Positions 1-9,148 of a stretch of DNA of 64,000 nt are shown here, one piece after another (within the stretch, counting starts at the first letter, position 1; every line of letters begins with the position of its first letter). The position numbers and the translations under genes were made by a program. The notes below the pieces were generated by a model that saw nothing but the letters and a program-made list of their open reading frames with translations, did not search any database and was not told the DNA's origin. The DNA comes from Pseudoduganella violacea (GTDB taxonomy: Bacteria; Pseudomonadota; Gammaproteobacteria; Burkholderiales; Burkholderiaceae_D), in assembly GCF_014191875.1 (NCBI RefSeq), contig NZ_JACHXD010000006.1:254605-318604 (forward strand). Direction: 5' to 3'.

Positions 1-2
1 CG

Positions 3-995
3 GCCGAGCCGAGCGAGGTGCGTTCCGTGCTGATCATCGGCGCCAACGACGTCGGCCTGAAATTCGCGCGCACCATCGAGCGCCACCCGAACCTGTTCAT
101 GCAGGTCAAGGGCTTCTTCGACGACCGCACGGAAGACCGCCATCCGGCCGAACTGAAGCATCCGATGCTGGGCAAGATGGCCGACGTGGCCGCCTATGTG
201 CGCGAAAACAATGTGAAGATGATCTTTATCAGCACGCCGATCTCGGCCCAGCCGCGCATCCGCAAGCTGCTCGACGATTTGCAGGACACCACGGCCTCGG
301 TCTACTTCCTGCCCGATATCTATGTGTTCGACCTGATGCAGGCGCGTTTCGACAATGTCGGCGGCATGCCCGTGATCGCCATCTGCGAAACCCCGTTCAC
401 CGGCTTTAACAGCATGGTCAAGCGCGCCAGCGACATCGTGCTGGCGGCCCTGATCCAGCTGCTCCTGCTGCCGATCATGGCGGTGATCGCGCTGGCCGTG
501 AAGCTCAGCTCGCCCGGCCCCATCATCTTCCGCCAGCGCCGCTACGGCCTGTACGGCGAGCAGATCATCGTCTACAAATTCCGCTCGATGACGGTGGCCG
601 AGGATGGCGCGAAAGTGGTGCAGGCGACCAAGAACGACCAGCGCGTGACGCGCGTCGGCGCCTTCCTGCGCAAGACTTCGCTCGACGAGCTGCCGCAGTT
701 CATCAATGTGCTGCAAGGCCGCATGAGCATCGTCGGGCCGCGCCCGCACGCGGTGGCGCACAATGAGCAGTACCGCAAGCTGATCAAGGGCTATATGCTG
801 CGCCACAAGGTCAAGCCGGGCATCACCGGCTGGGCCCAGGTCAATGGCCTGCGCGGCGAAACCGAGACGCTCGACAAGATGGAAGCGCGCATCCGCTTCG
901 ACCTGGACTATTTGCGCAACTGGTCGCTGTGGCTGGACTTGTGGATTGTCATGAAAACCGTGAAAGTGGTGCTGGACCGCGAAAACGCCCACTAA
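3..995 (+). CDS. Undecaprenyl-phosphate sugar-phosphate transferase (WcaJ/EpsB-like), 5' end outside window
   Basis: Membrane enzyme that starts EPS repeat-unit synthesis by moving a hexose-1-phosphate from a UDP-sugar to undecaprenyl phosphate. The frame is open to the window edge, and family members are about 460 residues, so roughly 130 N-terminal residues lie upstream. The visible part holds the end of a CoA-binding-like nucleotide fold (from [12 protein letters not shown]), one hydrophobic segment ([20 protein letters not shown]), and the bacterial sugar transferase domain with [25 protein letters not shown] and [20 protein letters not shown] at 18 is the first in-frame start in the window but is unlikely to be the real one. 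It leads the eps genes downstream. The exact sugar cannot be read from sequence. Confidence 0.9.
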   Translation, partial: AEPSEVRSVLIIGANDVGLKFARTIERHPNLFMQVKGFFDDRTEDRHPAELKHPMLGKMADVAAYVRENNVKMIFISTPISAQPRIRKLLDDLQDTTASVYFLPDIYVFDLMQARFDNVGGMPVIAICETPFTGFNSMVKRASDIVLAALIQLLLLPIMAVIALAVKLSSPGPIIFRQRRYGLYGEQIIVYKFRSMTVAEDGAKVVQATKNDQRVTRVGAFLRKTSLDELPQFINVLQGRMSIVGPRPHAVAHNEQYRKLIKGYMLRHKVKPGITGWAQVNGLRGETETLDKMEARIRFDLDYLRNWSLWLDLWIVMKTVKVVLDRENAH

Positions 996-1170
996 TTCCC
1001 CTTTATTAACAATAATTTAAGCCGGATCAGCAGGCAGCAGTGTATAGTCGCGCACTGTTGACTCGGCGTTGTATTTTTGTCTCGCTTGTGATATTTTTGC
1101 AAATATTTTTGGTGCGTACTTTCCTGGCACGGTGCAGGGGCGCAATCAATCCTGGAGGAATAAATTGACT

Positions 1171-2109
1171 ATGATTAAAACAAACAGGAAAGTGCTGTGC
1201 ACCGCGCTGGTGCTGGTGCTGGCGGCCGGCCTGAGCGCCTGCGGCAGCAAGGAAAAGAAGGCGGGCCAAGCCCTGGCCAGCGTCAATGGCGAAGAAATCA
1301 CCGTGCTGCAGCTGAATGAAGAACTGCAGCGCGCCGGCGTGCAGGCAGCCCAGCAGGAAGAGGCCAGCAAGCAATTGCTGGAAGCGCTGATCGACCGCCA
1401 GCTGCTGCAGAACGAGGCGCAGAAGGAAAAGATCGACCGCGACCCGAAAGTGCAGCAAGCCATCGAACGCGCCAAGGCCCTGATCGTGGCCCAGGCGTAT
1501 ATGCAAAAGCGGGTCGGCAATATCGCCCGTCCCACCAAGGAGGAGGTGGAAGCCTACTTCAAGCAGCATCCGGAATTCTTTGCCAACCGCAAGGCCTTCG
1601 ATCTGCGCCAACTGGTGATCGCCAGCGAAGACATGAACGACGAGCTGAAGGCGGCCATGGACCAGGCCAAGTCGCTGGACGAGGTGGCGGCGTGGATGGA
1701 CGGCCACAAGGTCAAGTACGCGCGCGCCCAGGTGGTGCGCAGCAGCGCCGACCTGCCGCCTGAACTGAGCGGCAAGCTGCTGGCCATGCCGAAGGGCCAG
1801 CTGTTCATCATCCGCGAAGGCGCGCGCACCATGCTGATGGCGATCGCCGACACCAAGGAGGCGCCGGTGACGCTGGACGTGGCTTCGCAGCAGATCGAAC
1901 AATTCCTGTTCAATAAGAAGAACAAGGAAGCGGCCGACGCCGAAGTGAAGCGTCTGCGCACCAGCGCCAAGATCGAGTATCTGGGCAAGCAGAAAGCGCC
2001 GGCCGCGGCGCCGGCTGCGCCGCTGGCTGCACCGGCGGCCGCCGAAGGCGCGGCCGCGGCCGACCCGCTGGGCAGTTCCGCCGAGCGCGGCGTGGCAGGA
2101 CTGAAATAA
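1171..2109 (+). CDS. epsD: EpsD-family lipoprotein, peptidyl-prolyl isomerase-like
   Basis: EpsD-type protein of PEP-CTERM/exosortase-associated EPS loci, related to SurA/PpiC periplasmic chaperones. A lipoprotein signal is visible: basic start, hydrophobic stretch, then LSAC with the lipid-accepting Cys at residue 24. Next come a helical chaperone-like N-terminal region (ALIDRQLLQNEAQ) and a weak PPIase-like domain, and the end is Ala/Pro-rich. The start is uncertain: GGAGG at 1154-1158 lies 12 nt before this ATG but only 6 nt before an in-frame TTG at 1165, which would add two residues. First gene of the block running through epsE and epsF. Role in matrix export or folding is inferred from the family. 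Confidence 0.85.
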   Translation: MIKTNRKVLCTALVLVLAAGLSACGSKEKKAGQALASVNGEEITVLQLNEELQRAGVQAAQQEEASKQLLEALIDRQLLQNEAQKEKIDRDPKVQQAIERAKALIVAQAYMQKRVGNIARPTKEEVEAYFKQHPEFFANRKAFDLRQLVIASEDMNDELKAAMDQAKSLDEVAAWMDGHKVKYARAQVVRSSADLPPELSGKLLAMPKGQLFIIREGARTMLMAIADTKEAPVTLDVASQQIEQFLFNKKNKEAADAEVKRLRTSAKIEYLGKQKAPAAAPAAPLAAPAAAEGAAAADPLGSSAERGVAGLK

Positions 2110-2152
2110 GCGCCGGCAGGCGCGGCGAATTCATAAATAGATAGGACAAAAA

Positions 2153-2941
2153 ATGAAACGATTGATGATGTGGATGACGGCGCTGCTGCTGTCGCTGGCC
2201 GCCGGTGTGGCGGGCGCGGCCGACAGCCCGCTGGGGCCGGGCGACGTGCTCAAGATTTCCGTGTACGGCAGTCCCGACCTGGGCCTGGAAACCAAGGTCA
2301 CGGAAAGCGGCCAGATCACCTTCCCGCTGCTGGGCCAGGTGGACGTGGGCGGCCTGAGCGTGGCCGCGGCCGAGAAGAAAATCGGCGGCCTGCTCGAAGG
2401 CGGCGGTTATATCCGCAAGGCCCAGGTCAATATCCTGGTGACGGCCCTGCAGAGCGCGCAGATTTCGGTGCTGGGCCAGGTGAACCGTCCCGGCCGCTAT
2501 CCGCTCGACGGCAAGCGCAGCATCATGGAAATGCTGGCCCTGGCCGGCGGCCTGGGCGCGGAAGGCGGCGACAGCGTGACCTTGATCCGCAAGCGCAACG
2601 GTGCGACCACCAAGGAAAGCGTGGACATCGTGGAAATGGTGCGCAATGGCGACCTGAACCGTGACCTGGAACTGGGCGCCAACGACGTCATCTACGTCGA
2701 GCGTGCGCCGCGCTTCTATATCTATGGCGAAGTGCAGCGTCCCGGCGCCTTCCGTCTGGAACGCGCCATGACCGTGCTGCAAGCCCTGTCCGTGGGCGGC
2801 GGCCTGACCCCGCGCGGCACCGAGCGCGGCATGCGCATCAAGCGCCGCGACGCCAGCGGCAAGCTGCAGATCATCGACGCCAAGCACGACGATGTGCTGC
2901 AGATGGATGACGTGGTGTACGTCAAAGAAAGCTGGTTCTGA
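2153..2941 (+). CDS. epsE: Polysaccharide export outer-membrane protein (Wza-like) EpsE
   Basis: Forms the outer-membrane export channel for the EPS chain. It has a Sec signal peptide (about residues 1-22, ending AGAAD), a polysaccharide-export domain starting GPGDVLKISVYG, and two SLBB-type repeats, each with a G-x-V-x-RPG core (GQVNRPGRYPL and GEVQRPGAFRLE). At 262 residues it is the short form typical of eps loci, without the long C-terminal amphipathic helix of E. coli Wza. No lipobox Cys is visible after the signal. An AGGACA Shine-Dalgarno precedes the ATG. It lies between epsD and the chain-length regulator, as expected for a Wza-Wzz export complex. Confidence 0.92.
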   Translation: MKRLMMWMTALLLSLAAGVAGAADSPLGPGDVLKISVYGSPDLGLETKVTESGQITFPLLGQVDVGGLSVAAAEKKIGGLLEGGGYIRKAQVNILVTALQSAQISVLGQVNRPGRYPLDGKRSIMEMLALAGGLGAEGGDSVTLIRKRNGATTKESVDIVEMVRNGDLNRDLELGANDVIYVERAPRFYIYGEVQRPGAFRLERAMTVLQALSVGGGLTPRGTERGMRIKRRDASGKLQIIDAKHDDVLQMDDVVYVKESWF

Positions 2942-2970
2942 CCACCGCGCCATTTTGAAGAGAGCATGAC

Positions 2971-4380
2971 ATGAACTTTTCCCAACTTTTGCTGATCCTG
3001 CGCGCGCGCAAGATCATTCTGATCACGACCTTGCTGGTGGTGGTGTTTGCCACCGCCGTGGTCAGCGCCCTGCTGCCCAAGACGTATAAGGCGACCAGCT
3101 CGCTGCTGCTGAATTACAAGGGCATCGACCCGTTGACCGGTCTGACCATGCCGGGCCAATTGTTGCCCGGCTATATGGCGACCCAGATCGACATCATTTC
3201 CAGCAAAAACGTCGCGCTGCGCGTGGTCGACCAGCTCAAACTGGCGGAAAGCCCGGCCGTCGTGGCCCAGTTCAATGAGGCGACCAAGGGCCGCGGCAAT
3301 GTGCGCGACTGGCTGGCCGACCTGCTGCTGAAAAAGCTTGAGATCGAACCGTCGCGCGAAAGCTCGGTCATCAATCTGAGTTTTAACGGCAGCGACCCGC
3401 AGTTCGTGGCCGCCATCGCCAACGCCTTCGCCGAGGAATACCAGCGCGCCAGCATCCAGCTCAAGGTCGAGCCGATCAAGAAAGCCTCGGCCTATTTCAA
3501 CGAGCAGACCAAGCTGCTGCGCGACAACCTGGAAGCGGCGCAGAGCCGGCTCTCCAAATACCAGCAGGAGCATGGCATCGTCAGCGTCGACAACCGCCTG
3601 GACGTGGAGAGCACGCGCCTGAACGATCTGTCGGTGCAGCTGGTGGCGGCCCAGGGCCAGGCCGTGGAAGCGCAGTCGCGCCAAAGCATGGCCAAGGGCC
3701 AGCGCTCGGCCGAATCGCCGGACGTGGCGACCAATCCCCTGATCCAGAACTTGAAGATCAGCCTGGGCACGACCGAATCCAAGCTGGCCGAAGTGGGCCA
3801 GCGCCTGGGCCGCAACCACCCGCAATACCTGTCGGCCCAGGCCGAAGTGGACAAGCTGCGCAGCGAGCTGCGCGAGCAGATGCAGGTGACCTCGAACAGC
3901 GTGGGCAATAACGCCCAGATCCTGTCCGAGCGCGAAGGCGCGATCCGCGCCGCGCTGGCGGCGCAAAAAGCCAAGGTGCTGGAACTGAACCGTACCCGCG
4001 ACGAGATGAATGTGCTGCTCAAGGATGTGGAAAGCGCCCAGCGCGCCTTCGACAACGCCTCGCAGCGCTTCTCGCAGACCAAGATCGAGGGCCAGGCCGA
4101 CCAGTCCGACATCGCCGTGCTGAATCCGGCCGTGGCGCCGCTGTCGCCGTCCGGCCCGCGCGTGATGATGAACACCCTGCTGGCCCTGTTCCTGGGCACT
4201 TTGCTGGGCATGGGTTTCAGCCTGCTGGCCGAGATGTTCGACCGCCGCGTGCGTTCGGAAGCGGATATGAGCGAGATGCTCGGCATTCCCGTGCTCGGCA
4301 CGGTGGCGTGGAAAGCGCCAGCCCATCCGCGCTACCGCCTTATCAATTCCCTTTTGCCGCGCCAGCTGCGCTTGAACTAA
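2971..4380 (+). CDS. epsF: Chain-length determinant (Wzz-type) protein EpsF
   Basis: Polysaccharide co-polymerase that sets chain length and bridges the inner-membrane polymerase to the EpsE channel. A Wzz domain starts at the N terminus with a transmembrane helix at about residues 16-37. A long periplasmic region follows with heavy predicted coiled coil (about residues 170-370), then a second transmembrane helix near residues 395-417 (LLALFLGTLLGMGFSLLAEM), followed by the family's FDRRVRSEADMSEMLGIPVLG tail, which ends in the cytoplasm. Length of 469 fits the EpsF family. The kinase partner is a separate gene, epsG, three bases downstream. Confidence 0.92.
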   Translation: MNFSQLLLILRARKIILITTLLVVVFATAVVSALLPKTYKATSSLLLNYKGIDPLTGLTMPGQLLPGYMATQIDIISSKNVALRVVDQLKLAESPAVVAQFNEATKGRGNVRDWLADLLLKKLEIEPSRESSVINLSFNGSDPQFVAAIANAFAEEYQRASIQLKVEPIKKASAYFNEQTKLLRDNLEAAQSRLSKYQQEHGIVSVDNRLDVESTRLNDLSVQLVAAQGQAVEAQSRQSMAKGQRSAESPDVATNPLIQNLKISLGTTESKLAEVGQRLGRNHPQYLSAQAEVDKLRSELREQMQVTSNSVGNNAQILSEREGAIRAALAAQKAKVLELNRTRDEMNVLLKDVESAQRAFDNASQRFSQTKIEGQADQSDIAVLNPAVAPLSPSGPRVMMNTLLALFLGTLLGMGFSLLAEMFDRRVRSEADMSEMLGIPVLGTVAWKAPAHPRYRLINSLLPRQLRLN

Positions 4381-4383
4381 ATC

Positions 4384-5262
4384 ATGGGTGAACAGATGAA
4401 CCAGCCTATCCACGCGCAATTTTCCGCGCCGGCCCGCGACTCCAGCATTGGCGGCCTGCTGCTCGAATCCGGCAAGATCACGCCGGAAAATGCTGAACGC
4501 GTGCTGCGCATGCAAAAAGAACTGGGCATCCGCTTCGGCGAGGCCGCGCTCAAGCTGGGCCTGGTGACCGAAGCCGATATCCAGCAAGTGCTGGCGCGCC
4601 AGTTTGACTATCCCTATCTGCAGCCCGGCGAAGGCAAGTATGCGCCAGAACTGGTGGCGGCCTTCCAGCCGTTCAGCCCGCAGGTCGAGAAACTGCGCGC
4701 CGTGCGCAGCCAGCTGATGCTGCGCTGGTTCGCGCGCGGCCGCAAGGCGCTGGTGGTGGCCGGCGTCAATCCCGGCGACGGCGCCAGCCTGTTCGCGGCC
4801 AATCTGGCCATCGTGTTTTCCCAGCTCGGCGAAAACACCCTGCTGGTCGACGCCAATCTGCGCAAGCCGCGCCAGCACGAGATTTTCCAGCTGAACAACC
4901 GCCAGGGCTTGTCCGACGTGCTGGCCGGGCGCGCCGACCTCGATGCGCTGACGCGCGTGCCGTCCTTCCTCTCGCTGTCGGTGCTGGGCGCCGGCACGCA
5001 GCCGCCGAATCCGCAGGAATTGCTGAGCCGTACCAGCTTTGCCGCGCTCAACGGCCAGCTTGAGCAGCAGCACGATGTGGTGCTGTACGACGCGCCGGCC
5101 CACACCGTGGGCTCGGATGTGCTGGCGGTGGCGGCCCGCGCCGGCGGCGTGCTGCTGGTGGCGCGCAAGAACCACACCCAGCTGGCCGATATCCATGCCA
5201 TGAGCGAGCAGCTGACCCAGGGCGGCGCCCAGGTTGTCGGTTCGGTCCTGGTGGAATTCTGA
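4384..5262 (+). CDS. epsG: EpsG-family BY-kinase-like ATPase, degenerate P-loop
   Basis: Cytoplasmic partner of EpsF, in the family of tyrosine-kinase-like P-loop proteins that control EPS polymerisation. Residues about 20-80 resemble the GspE/MshE N-terminal domain (GLLLESGKITPENAERVL). A Mrp/BY-kinase fold follows. The Walker A loop reads PGDGASLFAANLA, with Ala where Lys is expected. Walker A' reads LLVDANLRKP, with Asn for the second Asp. Walker B-like VVLYDAP is intact. No C-terminal tyrosine cluster is present. ATP binding or kinase activity is therefore doubtful. An alternative start at 4396 (MNQPIHAQ) has a slightly better ribosome-binding context. The stop overlaps the exosortase start by one base. 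Confidence 0.88.
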   Translation: MGEQMNQPIHAQFSAPARDSSIGGLLLESGKITPENAERVLRMQKELGIRFGEAALKLGLVTEADIQQVLARQFDYPYLQPGEGKYAPELVAAFQPFSPQVEKLRAVRSQLMLRWFARGRKALVVAGVNPGDGASLFAANLAIVFSQLGENTLLVDANLRKPRQHEIFQLNNRQGLSDVLAGRADLDALTRVPSFLSLSVLGAGTQPPNPQELLSRTSFAALNGQLEQQHDVVLYDAPAHTVGSDVLAVAARAGGVLLVARKNHTQLADIHAMSEQLTQGGAQVVGSVLVEF

Positions 5263-6146
5263 TGAACGATATGGTGCGACGTAGCGCGCTTGCCGGACTG
5301 GCCCTGTCGCGCCAGGCGCTGTGGGAAGCGGGGCCGATTGCGCTCGGTTTTGCCTTCCTGCTGCTGCCTTCGCTGTACGGGCTGTTTACCGGCATCTGGT
5401 CGACCGAAGACCAGGCCCATGGCCCCATCATCCTGGCCTTGTCGGTCTGGCTGCTGGCGCGCAAGTGGCCCGCGGCCCTGGCCGCGCCGCGCACGGGCGG
5501 GCAGGGCGTGGGCGCCGTGCTGTTTGTGCTGGGCCTGTTGATGTATATGGCCGGCCGTTCGCAGCAGATCCTGGCCTTCGAGATCGGCTCCTTCGTCGTG
5601 CTGGCCGTGGCCATCGTGCTGATCAAGCTGGGCGGCGCGGCCTTGAAAGTGCTGTGGTTCCCCTTCTTCTTCATGCTGTTCATGGTGCCGCTGCCCAGCG
5701 CGGTGGTGGCGGCCCTGACCATGCCGATGAAGATGGCGGTCTCGTATGCCACGGAAACCCTGCTGTTCTGGGCCGGCTACCCGATCGCGCGCAGCGGCGT
5801 GATCTTGCAGATCGGCCAGTACCAGCTGCTGGTGGCCGATGCCTGCGCCGGGCTGCAAACCCTGCTGACGCTCGAAGCGCTGGGCCTGTTTTACCTGAAC
5901 GTGGTGCGCCACACCTCGGCCTTCCGCAACACCATGCTGGCCCTGCTGATCATTCCGATCTCGTTTACCGCCAACGTGATCCGGGTGCTGACCCTGACCC
6001 TGATCACCTATTACTTCGGCGACGCGGCCGGGCAGGGCTTCCTGCATGGCTTCGCCGGCATGGTCTTGTTCATCAGCGCCCTGGTGCTGATCATCAGTCT
6101 CGATTCGGCATTGCAATATTTCATTAAGAGGCGGACCGCGGCATGA
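5262..6146 (+). CDS. xrtB: Exosortase (EpsH/XrtB type)
   Basis: Integral membrane transpeptidase-like protease that processes proteins carrying C-terminal PEP-CTERM sorting signals. It has about eight hydrophobic helices. The exosortase catalytic set is visible: Cys195 in DACAGLQTLL, Arg241 in TANVIRVLTL and His262 in GFLHGFAG. The gene overlaps epsG (TGATG) and epsI (ATGA), so the three are translationally coupled. Six likely substrates with VPEP/VPLP signals are encoded in 25596-38996. The XrtB subtype is inferred from the epsDEFG-epsI context and from epsA elsewhere in the window. The basic exosortase call is secure. Confidence 0.93.
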   Translation: MNDMVRRSALAGLALSRQALWEAGPIALGFAFLLLPSLYGLFTGIWSTEDQAHGPIILALSVWLLARKWPAALAAPRTGGQGVGAVLFVLGLLMYMAGRSQQILAFEIGSFVVLAVAIVLIKLGGAALKVLWFPFFFMLFMVPLPSAVVAALTMPMKMAVSYATETLLFWAGYPIARSGVILQIGQYQLLVADACAGLQTLLTLEALGLFYLNVVRHTSAFRNTMLALLIIPISFTANVIRVLTLTLITYYFGDAAGQGFLHGFAGMVLFISALVLIISLDSALQYFIKRRTAA

Positions 6147-6826
6147 ATCGCTCCATTCTCATCAGCTGCATTCTCGGCGGCGCCCTGGTGCTGTCCAGCG
6201 CCGGCGCGCGCTACTTGACGCCGACCGTGAAGGTGGCCGACGGCCGCCCGCCGGTGGTGCTGGAGCAGGCGATTCCGAGCCGCTTCGGCGACTGGGAAGA
6301 GGATAAGCACCAGATCGGCGCGGTGGTCAATCCGACCACCCAGGCCGAGATCGACCGCATTTATGCCCAGACCCTGGCGCGCACCTATGTCAACCGCAAG
6401 GGCGAGCGCATCATGCTGTCGATCGCCTATGGCACCGACCAGAGCGACAATCTGTCCGTGCATTTCCCCGAAGGCTGCTATGGCGGCCAGGGCTTCGCGG
6501 TCGGCCCGACCGTGCGCGGCACGCTGCAAACCGGCGCCGGCACGGTGCCGGTGGCGCGCCTGACGGCCAGCTTGAATGGCCGCATCGAGCCCATCACCTA
6601 CTGGGTGGTGGTGGGCGAGCAATCCGTGGACAGCTCCTGGCAGTTGAAAAAGGCCAAGCTGGCGTACGCGCTCAAGGGCCTGATTCCGGACGCCACCCTG
6701 ATGCGCGTCTCGAGCATCAGCGCCGACAGTGAGCGCGCCTTTGCCCTGCAGCAGCAGTTCGTCAATGACTTGCTGGCGGCCCAGCCGCCGGCGGCGCGGC
6801 GCCACTTCGCCGGGCTGGGGCAATAA
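6143..6826 (+). CDS. epsI: EpsI-family exosortase partner protein
   Basis: EpsI proteins accompany or are fused to exosortases in EPS loci; their biochemical role is not established. This 227-residue protein has an N-terminal membrane anchor (ILISCILGGALVLSSAGA) and a periplasmic domain with the family motif HFPEGCYGGQGF, containing a conserved Cys, then a region ending QQFVNDLLAAQPP. It is translationally coupled to the exosortase by an ATGA overlap. A stand-alone EpsI fits an exosortase of about 290 residues, which lacks the fused EpsI domain seen in some exosortase A proteins. Confidence 0.9.
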   Translation: MNRSILISCILGGALVLSSAGARYLTPTVKVADGRPPVVLEQAIPSRFGDWEEDKHQIGAVVNPTTQAEIDRIYAQTLARTYVNRKGERIMLSIAYGTDQSDNLSVHFPEGCYGGQGFAVGPTVRGTLQTGAGTVPVARLTASLNGRIEPITYWVVVGEQSVDSSWQLKKAKLAYALKGLIPDATLMRVSSISADSERAFALQQQFVNDLLAAQPPAARRHFAGLGQ

Positions 6827-6842
6827 GTAGCGAAGGACGCTG

Positions 6843-8381
6843 ATGAAATTCCCGCTTTTCCGCCTGGCCGGCGCACCGGCCCGGCCGCTCGCCACGCTAC
6901 GGACTCGCTTGCCGAGCCTGGGCCTGACGGCTGTTGTCTTGTGCTTGACGCTGCTGGCGCTGCTGCTGGGGGCGATCATTGCCCTCGGCTCGATCCAGAT
7001 GACCATCACCTTCAGCGCCATGCTGCTGGCGCTGCCCGTGCTGTTCATGTTCAGCACGCGGCAATTGTTGCCGCTGTTGTTTGTGCTGACGTATCTGGTC
7101 CAGGGCGCGATGGTGGAGTTCCTGCACATGCGCATCGGCACCTGGATCACCAGCGCCCTGGCCGGCTTGCTGCTGGTGCGCGCGCTGCTCGAGTTATTGC
7201 AGCTCAACCGCTTCAAAGAGGGGCGGCCGCACGCGGATAGCCGCCCGGCCACGGCCGTGTATTTTGCCGGCTGGATTTATCTGGCGTTCTTCATGTTGAG
7301 CCTGTCCCAAGGCGAGGCCACCACCTTGCAGCGTATTTCCGCCCTGCGTTTCGCCATCCCCATGTTCGGTGTGCTGTTCGCCCTGTTCTGGTTCCGCTGG
7401 CCCATCCAGCGGCTGCAAATGATTTGGTGGCTATTGCTGGGCATGATCGTGCTGCAGTTGCCCTTGGTGGCATACCAGCACTTCGTCCTGGCCACGGCGC
7501 GGGACTGGGACTTGGTGACCGGGACGTTTGGCCACGGCTTGAGCGCAGTCCTGGTGCTGACCACGTTGGCAGCCATGGTCTATGCGCTGGCGCGCTGGCA
7601 GCATGGCGTCTCCAGTCACGTCTTGCCGGCGCTGATCGTGCCGACCGGCTTACTGATCTTGTTGCTGGGGGAGGTCAAGGCCATCGTGTTCTGGTTGCCG
7701 CTGGCCATCGTCATTGTGCTGCGCCGCCGCGTCTTGCGCAATGTGGGAACCCTGATCATGTACGCGGTATTTGCTCTGGTGTTTGCGGTGGGGACTTTTA
7801 GCGCCTACAAGGCCATGTATTGGGGCGAGAAAGCGGTTGCTGGCAATACCATCGAAGAAAAGCTTGAACGTACCGGCGGTTATTTCTTTGACGTGCGCCA
7901 GATGAATTTCCGCAACGGCGAAGTCAGCCGCGCCGCCTCACTCTACCTTTGGTATACCGATCCACAGCCGGGGGTGCCGGAGCGCCTGATCGGTTATGGT
8001 CCCGGCGCCAGTCTTACCAGCGCCGGAACCGGTAAAGGCGTGGTGGCGGCCCGCTATCGGACCTTATCCATCAATTCCACGGCGGTCACCCAGTTGTTAT
8101 GGGATGTTGGCATCCTGGGCTGCATCGCTTTCCTCGCCTTCCTGGGCCTCGGGGTGGCGGCGGGATGGCGCTTCATGCAATCGGGCCGTGGCAACCCGCA
8201 AGAGCGGGCCATGGTCGATACGGCTTTGACCATGCTGGTACTCTACGGCACGACGGTGATTTATAACCGCAGCCTGCTCGACGAACCCACCATGCAGCTG
8301 CTGTTCTTCTTCTGCCTGGGCTGTATCGTGCAGTTCTGGCGTTTCGGCAGCACCGCTGGCCGCCCGGCGGCGCATACCTGA
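6843..8381 (+). CDS. O-antigen ligase / Wzy-type EPS polymerase
   Basis: Polytopic inner-membrane protein of 512 residues with about 11-12 hydrophobic segments and a large periplasmic loop near residues 330-410. It carries a glycine-rich motif (RLIGYGPGASLTSAG), as in the Wzy_C/O-antigen ligase family. By position it most likely polymerises flipped lipid-linked repeat units. AAGGA lies ahead of the start at 6843. It sits between epsI and the first glycosyltransferase, the usual place for the polymerase in eps clusters. Ligase versus polymerase cannot be decided from sequence; polymerase is inferred because a flippase and Wzz partner are nearby. Confidence 0.82.
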   Translation: MKFPLFRLAGAPARPLATLRTRLPSLGLTAVVLCLTLLALLLGAIIALGSIQMTITFSAMLLALPVLFMFSTRQLLPLLFVLTYLVQGAMVEFLHMRIGTWITSALAGLLLVRALLELLQLNRFKEGRPHADSRPATAVYFAGWIYLAFFMLSLSQGEATTLQRISALRFAIPMFGVLFALFWFRWPIQRLQMIWWLLLGMIVLQLPLVAYQHFVLATARDWDLVTGTFGHGLSAVLVLTTLAAMVYALARWQHGVSSHVLPALIVPTGLLILLLGEVKAIVFWLPLAIVIVLRRRVLRNVGTLIMYAVFALVFAVGTFSAYKAMYWGEKAVAGNTIEEKLERTGGYFFDVRQMNFRNGEVSRAASLYLWYTDPQPGVPERLIGYGPGASLTSAGTGKGVVAARYRTLSINSTAVTQLLWDVGILGCIAFLAFLGLGVAAGWRFMQSGRGNPQERAMVDTALTMLVLYGTTVIYNRSLLDEPTMQLLFFFCLGCIVQFWRFGSTAGRPAAHT

Positions 8382-8413
8382 CATAAAGGAGCGGGCCCGG
8401 CCCGTGATTCATC

Positions 8414-9145
8414 ATGATTCCCAAGATTATCCATTATTGCTGGTTTGGTAACGGCAAACCAAGCATCCTGCACCAGCGTTGCATCGACTCCTGGCGCCGG
8501 TTCTGTCCGGATTACGAGGTACGCCTGTGGAACGAGCAGAATTCCGACTTGGAGAATGCCTATTGCCGGGCGGCGATCGCCAAGAAAAAATGGGCTTTCG
8601 TTTCTGATTGGGTGCGTTTCGATGCCCTGTATCGGGAAGGTGGGATTTATCTCGATACCGATATGGAGCTGATCCGCCCCCTCGATGGCGTGATCGACTA
8701 CCCGAATTGCGTGATGGCGCGCGAGAGCCGCCGCTCCGTGGCGACGGCGTTTATCGCTTGCCGCGCCGCCGATCCGGTGATGGCGGCCGCGCGCCAGGTC
8801 ATTTTGGCGGAACTGGCACCACGTAAGGTGTTTACCACTTCGCCGCTGATCGTTGGCCGGGCTATCGACCTGGCGGGAGCGGCCAGCACCACGGTGCTGA
8901 CGGAGAAGTCCTTCTATCCCTTCAACCCGTATGATCACGAGAATGCCCTGAATGCGCGCCAATTCATGTATTCCGATGTGACGGCGGAAACGGTGGGCAT
9001 CCATCACTATGGCCTGAGCGCCGGCTGGGCGGACGGACGGCTGCAGCGGGCGGCGCGTCGCCTGCTGGGCAAGGCCGGGCTGCGGCCGGCCTGGCGAATC
9101 GCCTTCGACCTGTTCCCGCCCTCGACGGCGCTGGCGGCGCGGTAA
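8414..9145 (+). CDS. Glycosyltransferase, GT32-like sugar-binding DXD family
   Basis: Probable cytoplasmic glycosyltransferase adding one sugar to the EPS repeat unit. It begins MIPKIIHYCWFG, the usual opening of GT32-type enzymes, and has SDWVRFDALYREGGIYLDTD with the metal-binding DTD at residues 81-83. Length of 243 is normal for the family. A good AAGGAG lies 22 nt upstream, too far to be ideal, so the start is supported mainly by the conserved N terminus. It is followed three bases later by a GT2 enzyme. Donor and acceptor are unknown. Confidence 0.85.
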   Translation: MIPKIIHYCWFGNGKPSILHQRCIDSWRRFCPDYEVRLWNEQNSDLENAYCRAAIAKKKWAFVSDWVRFDALYREGGIYLDTDMELIRPLDGVIDYPNCVMARESRRSVATAFIACRAADPVMAAARQVILAELAPRKVFTTSPLIVGRAIDLAGAASTTVLTEKSFYPFNPYDHENALNARQFMYSDVTAETVGIHHYGLSAGWADGRLQRAARRLLGKAGLRPAWRIAFDLFPPSTALAAR

Positions 9146-9148
9146 AGC

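Noticed and set aside
1125..1142. TGGCACG at 1125 as a sigma-54 promoter for epsD
   Set aside because: The GG-to-GC spacing is wrong (no TTGC at the required distance).
2722..5196. 824-codon open frame on the minus strand across epsE-epsG
   Set aside because: Antisense shadow of real genes at high GC; low-complexity His/Gln/Arg/Ala-rich product and no motif.
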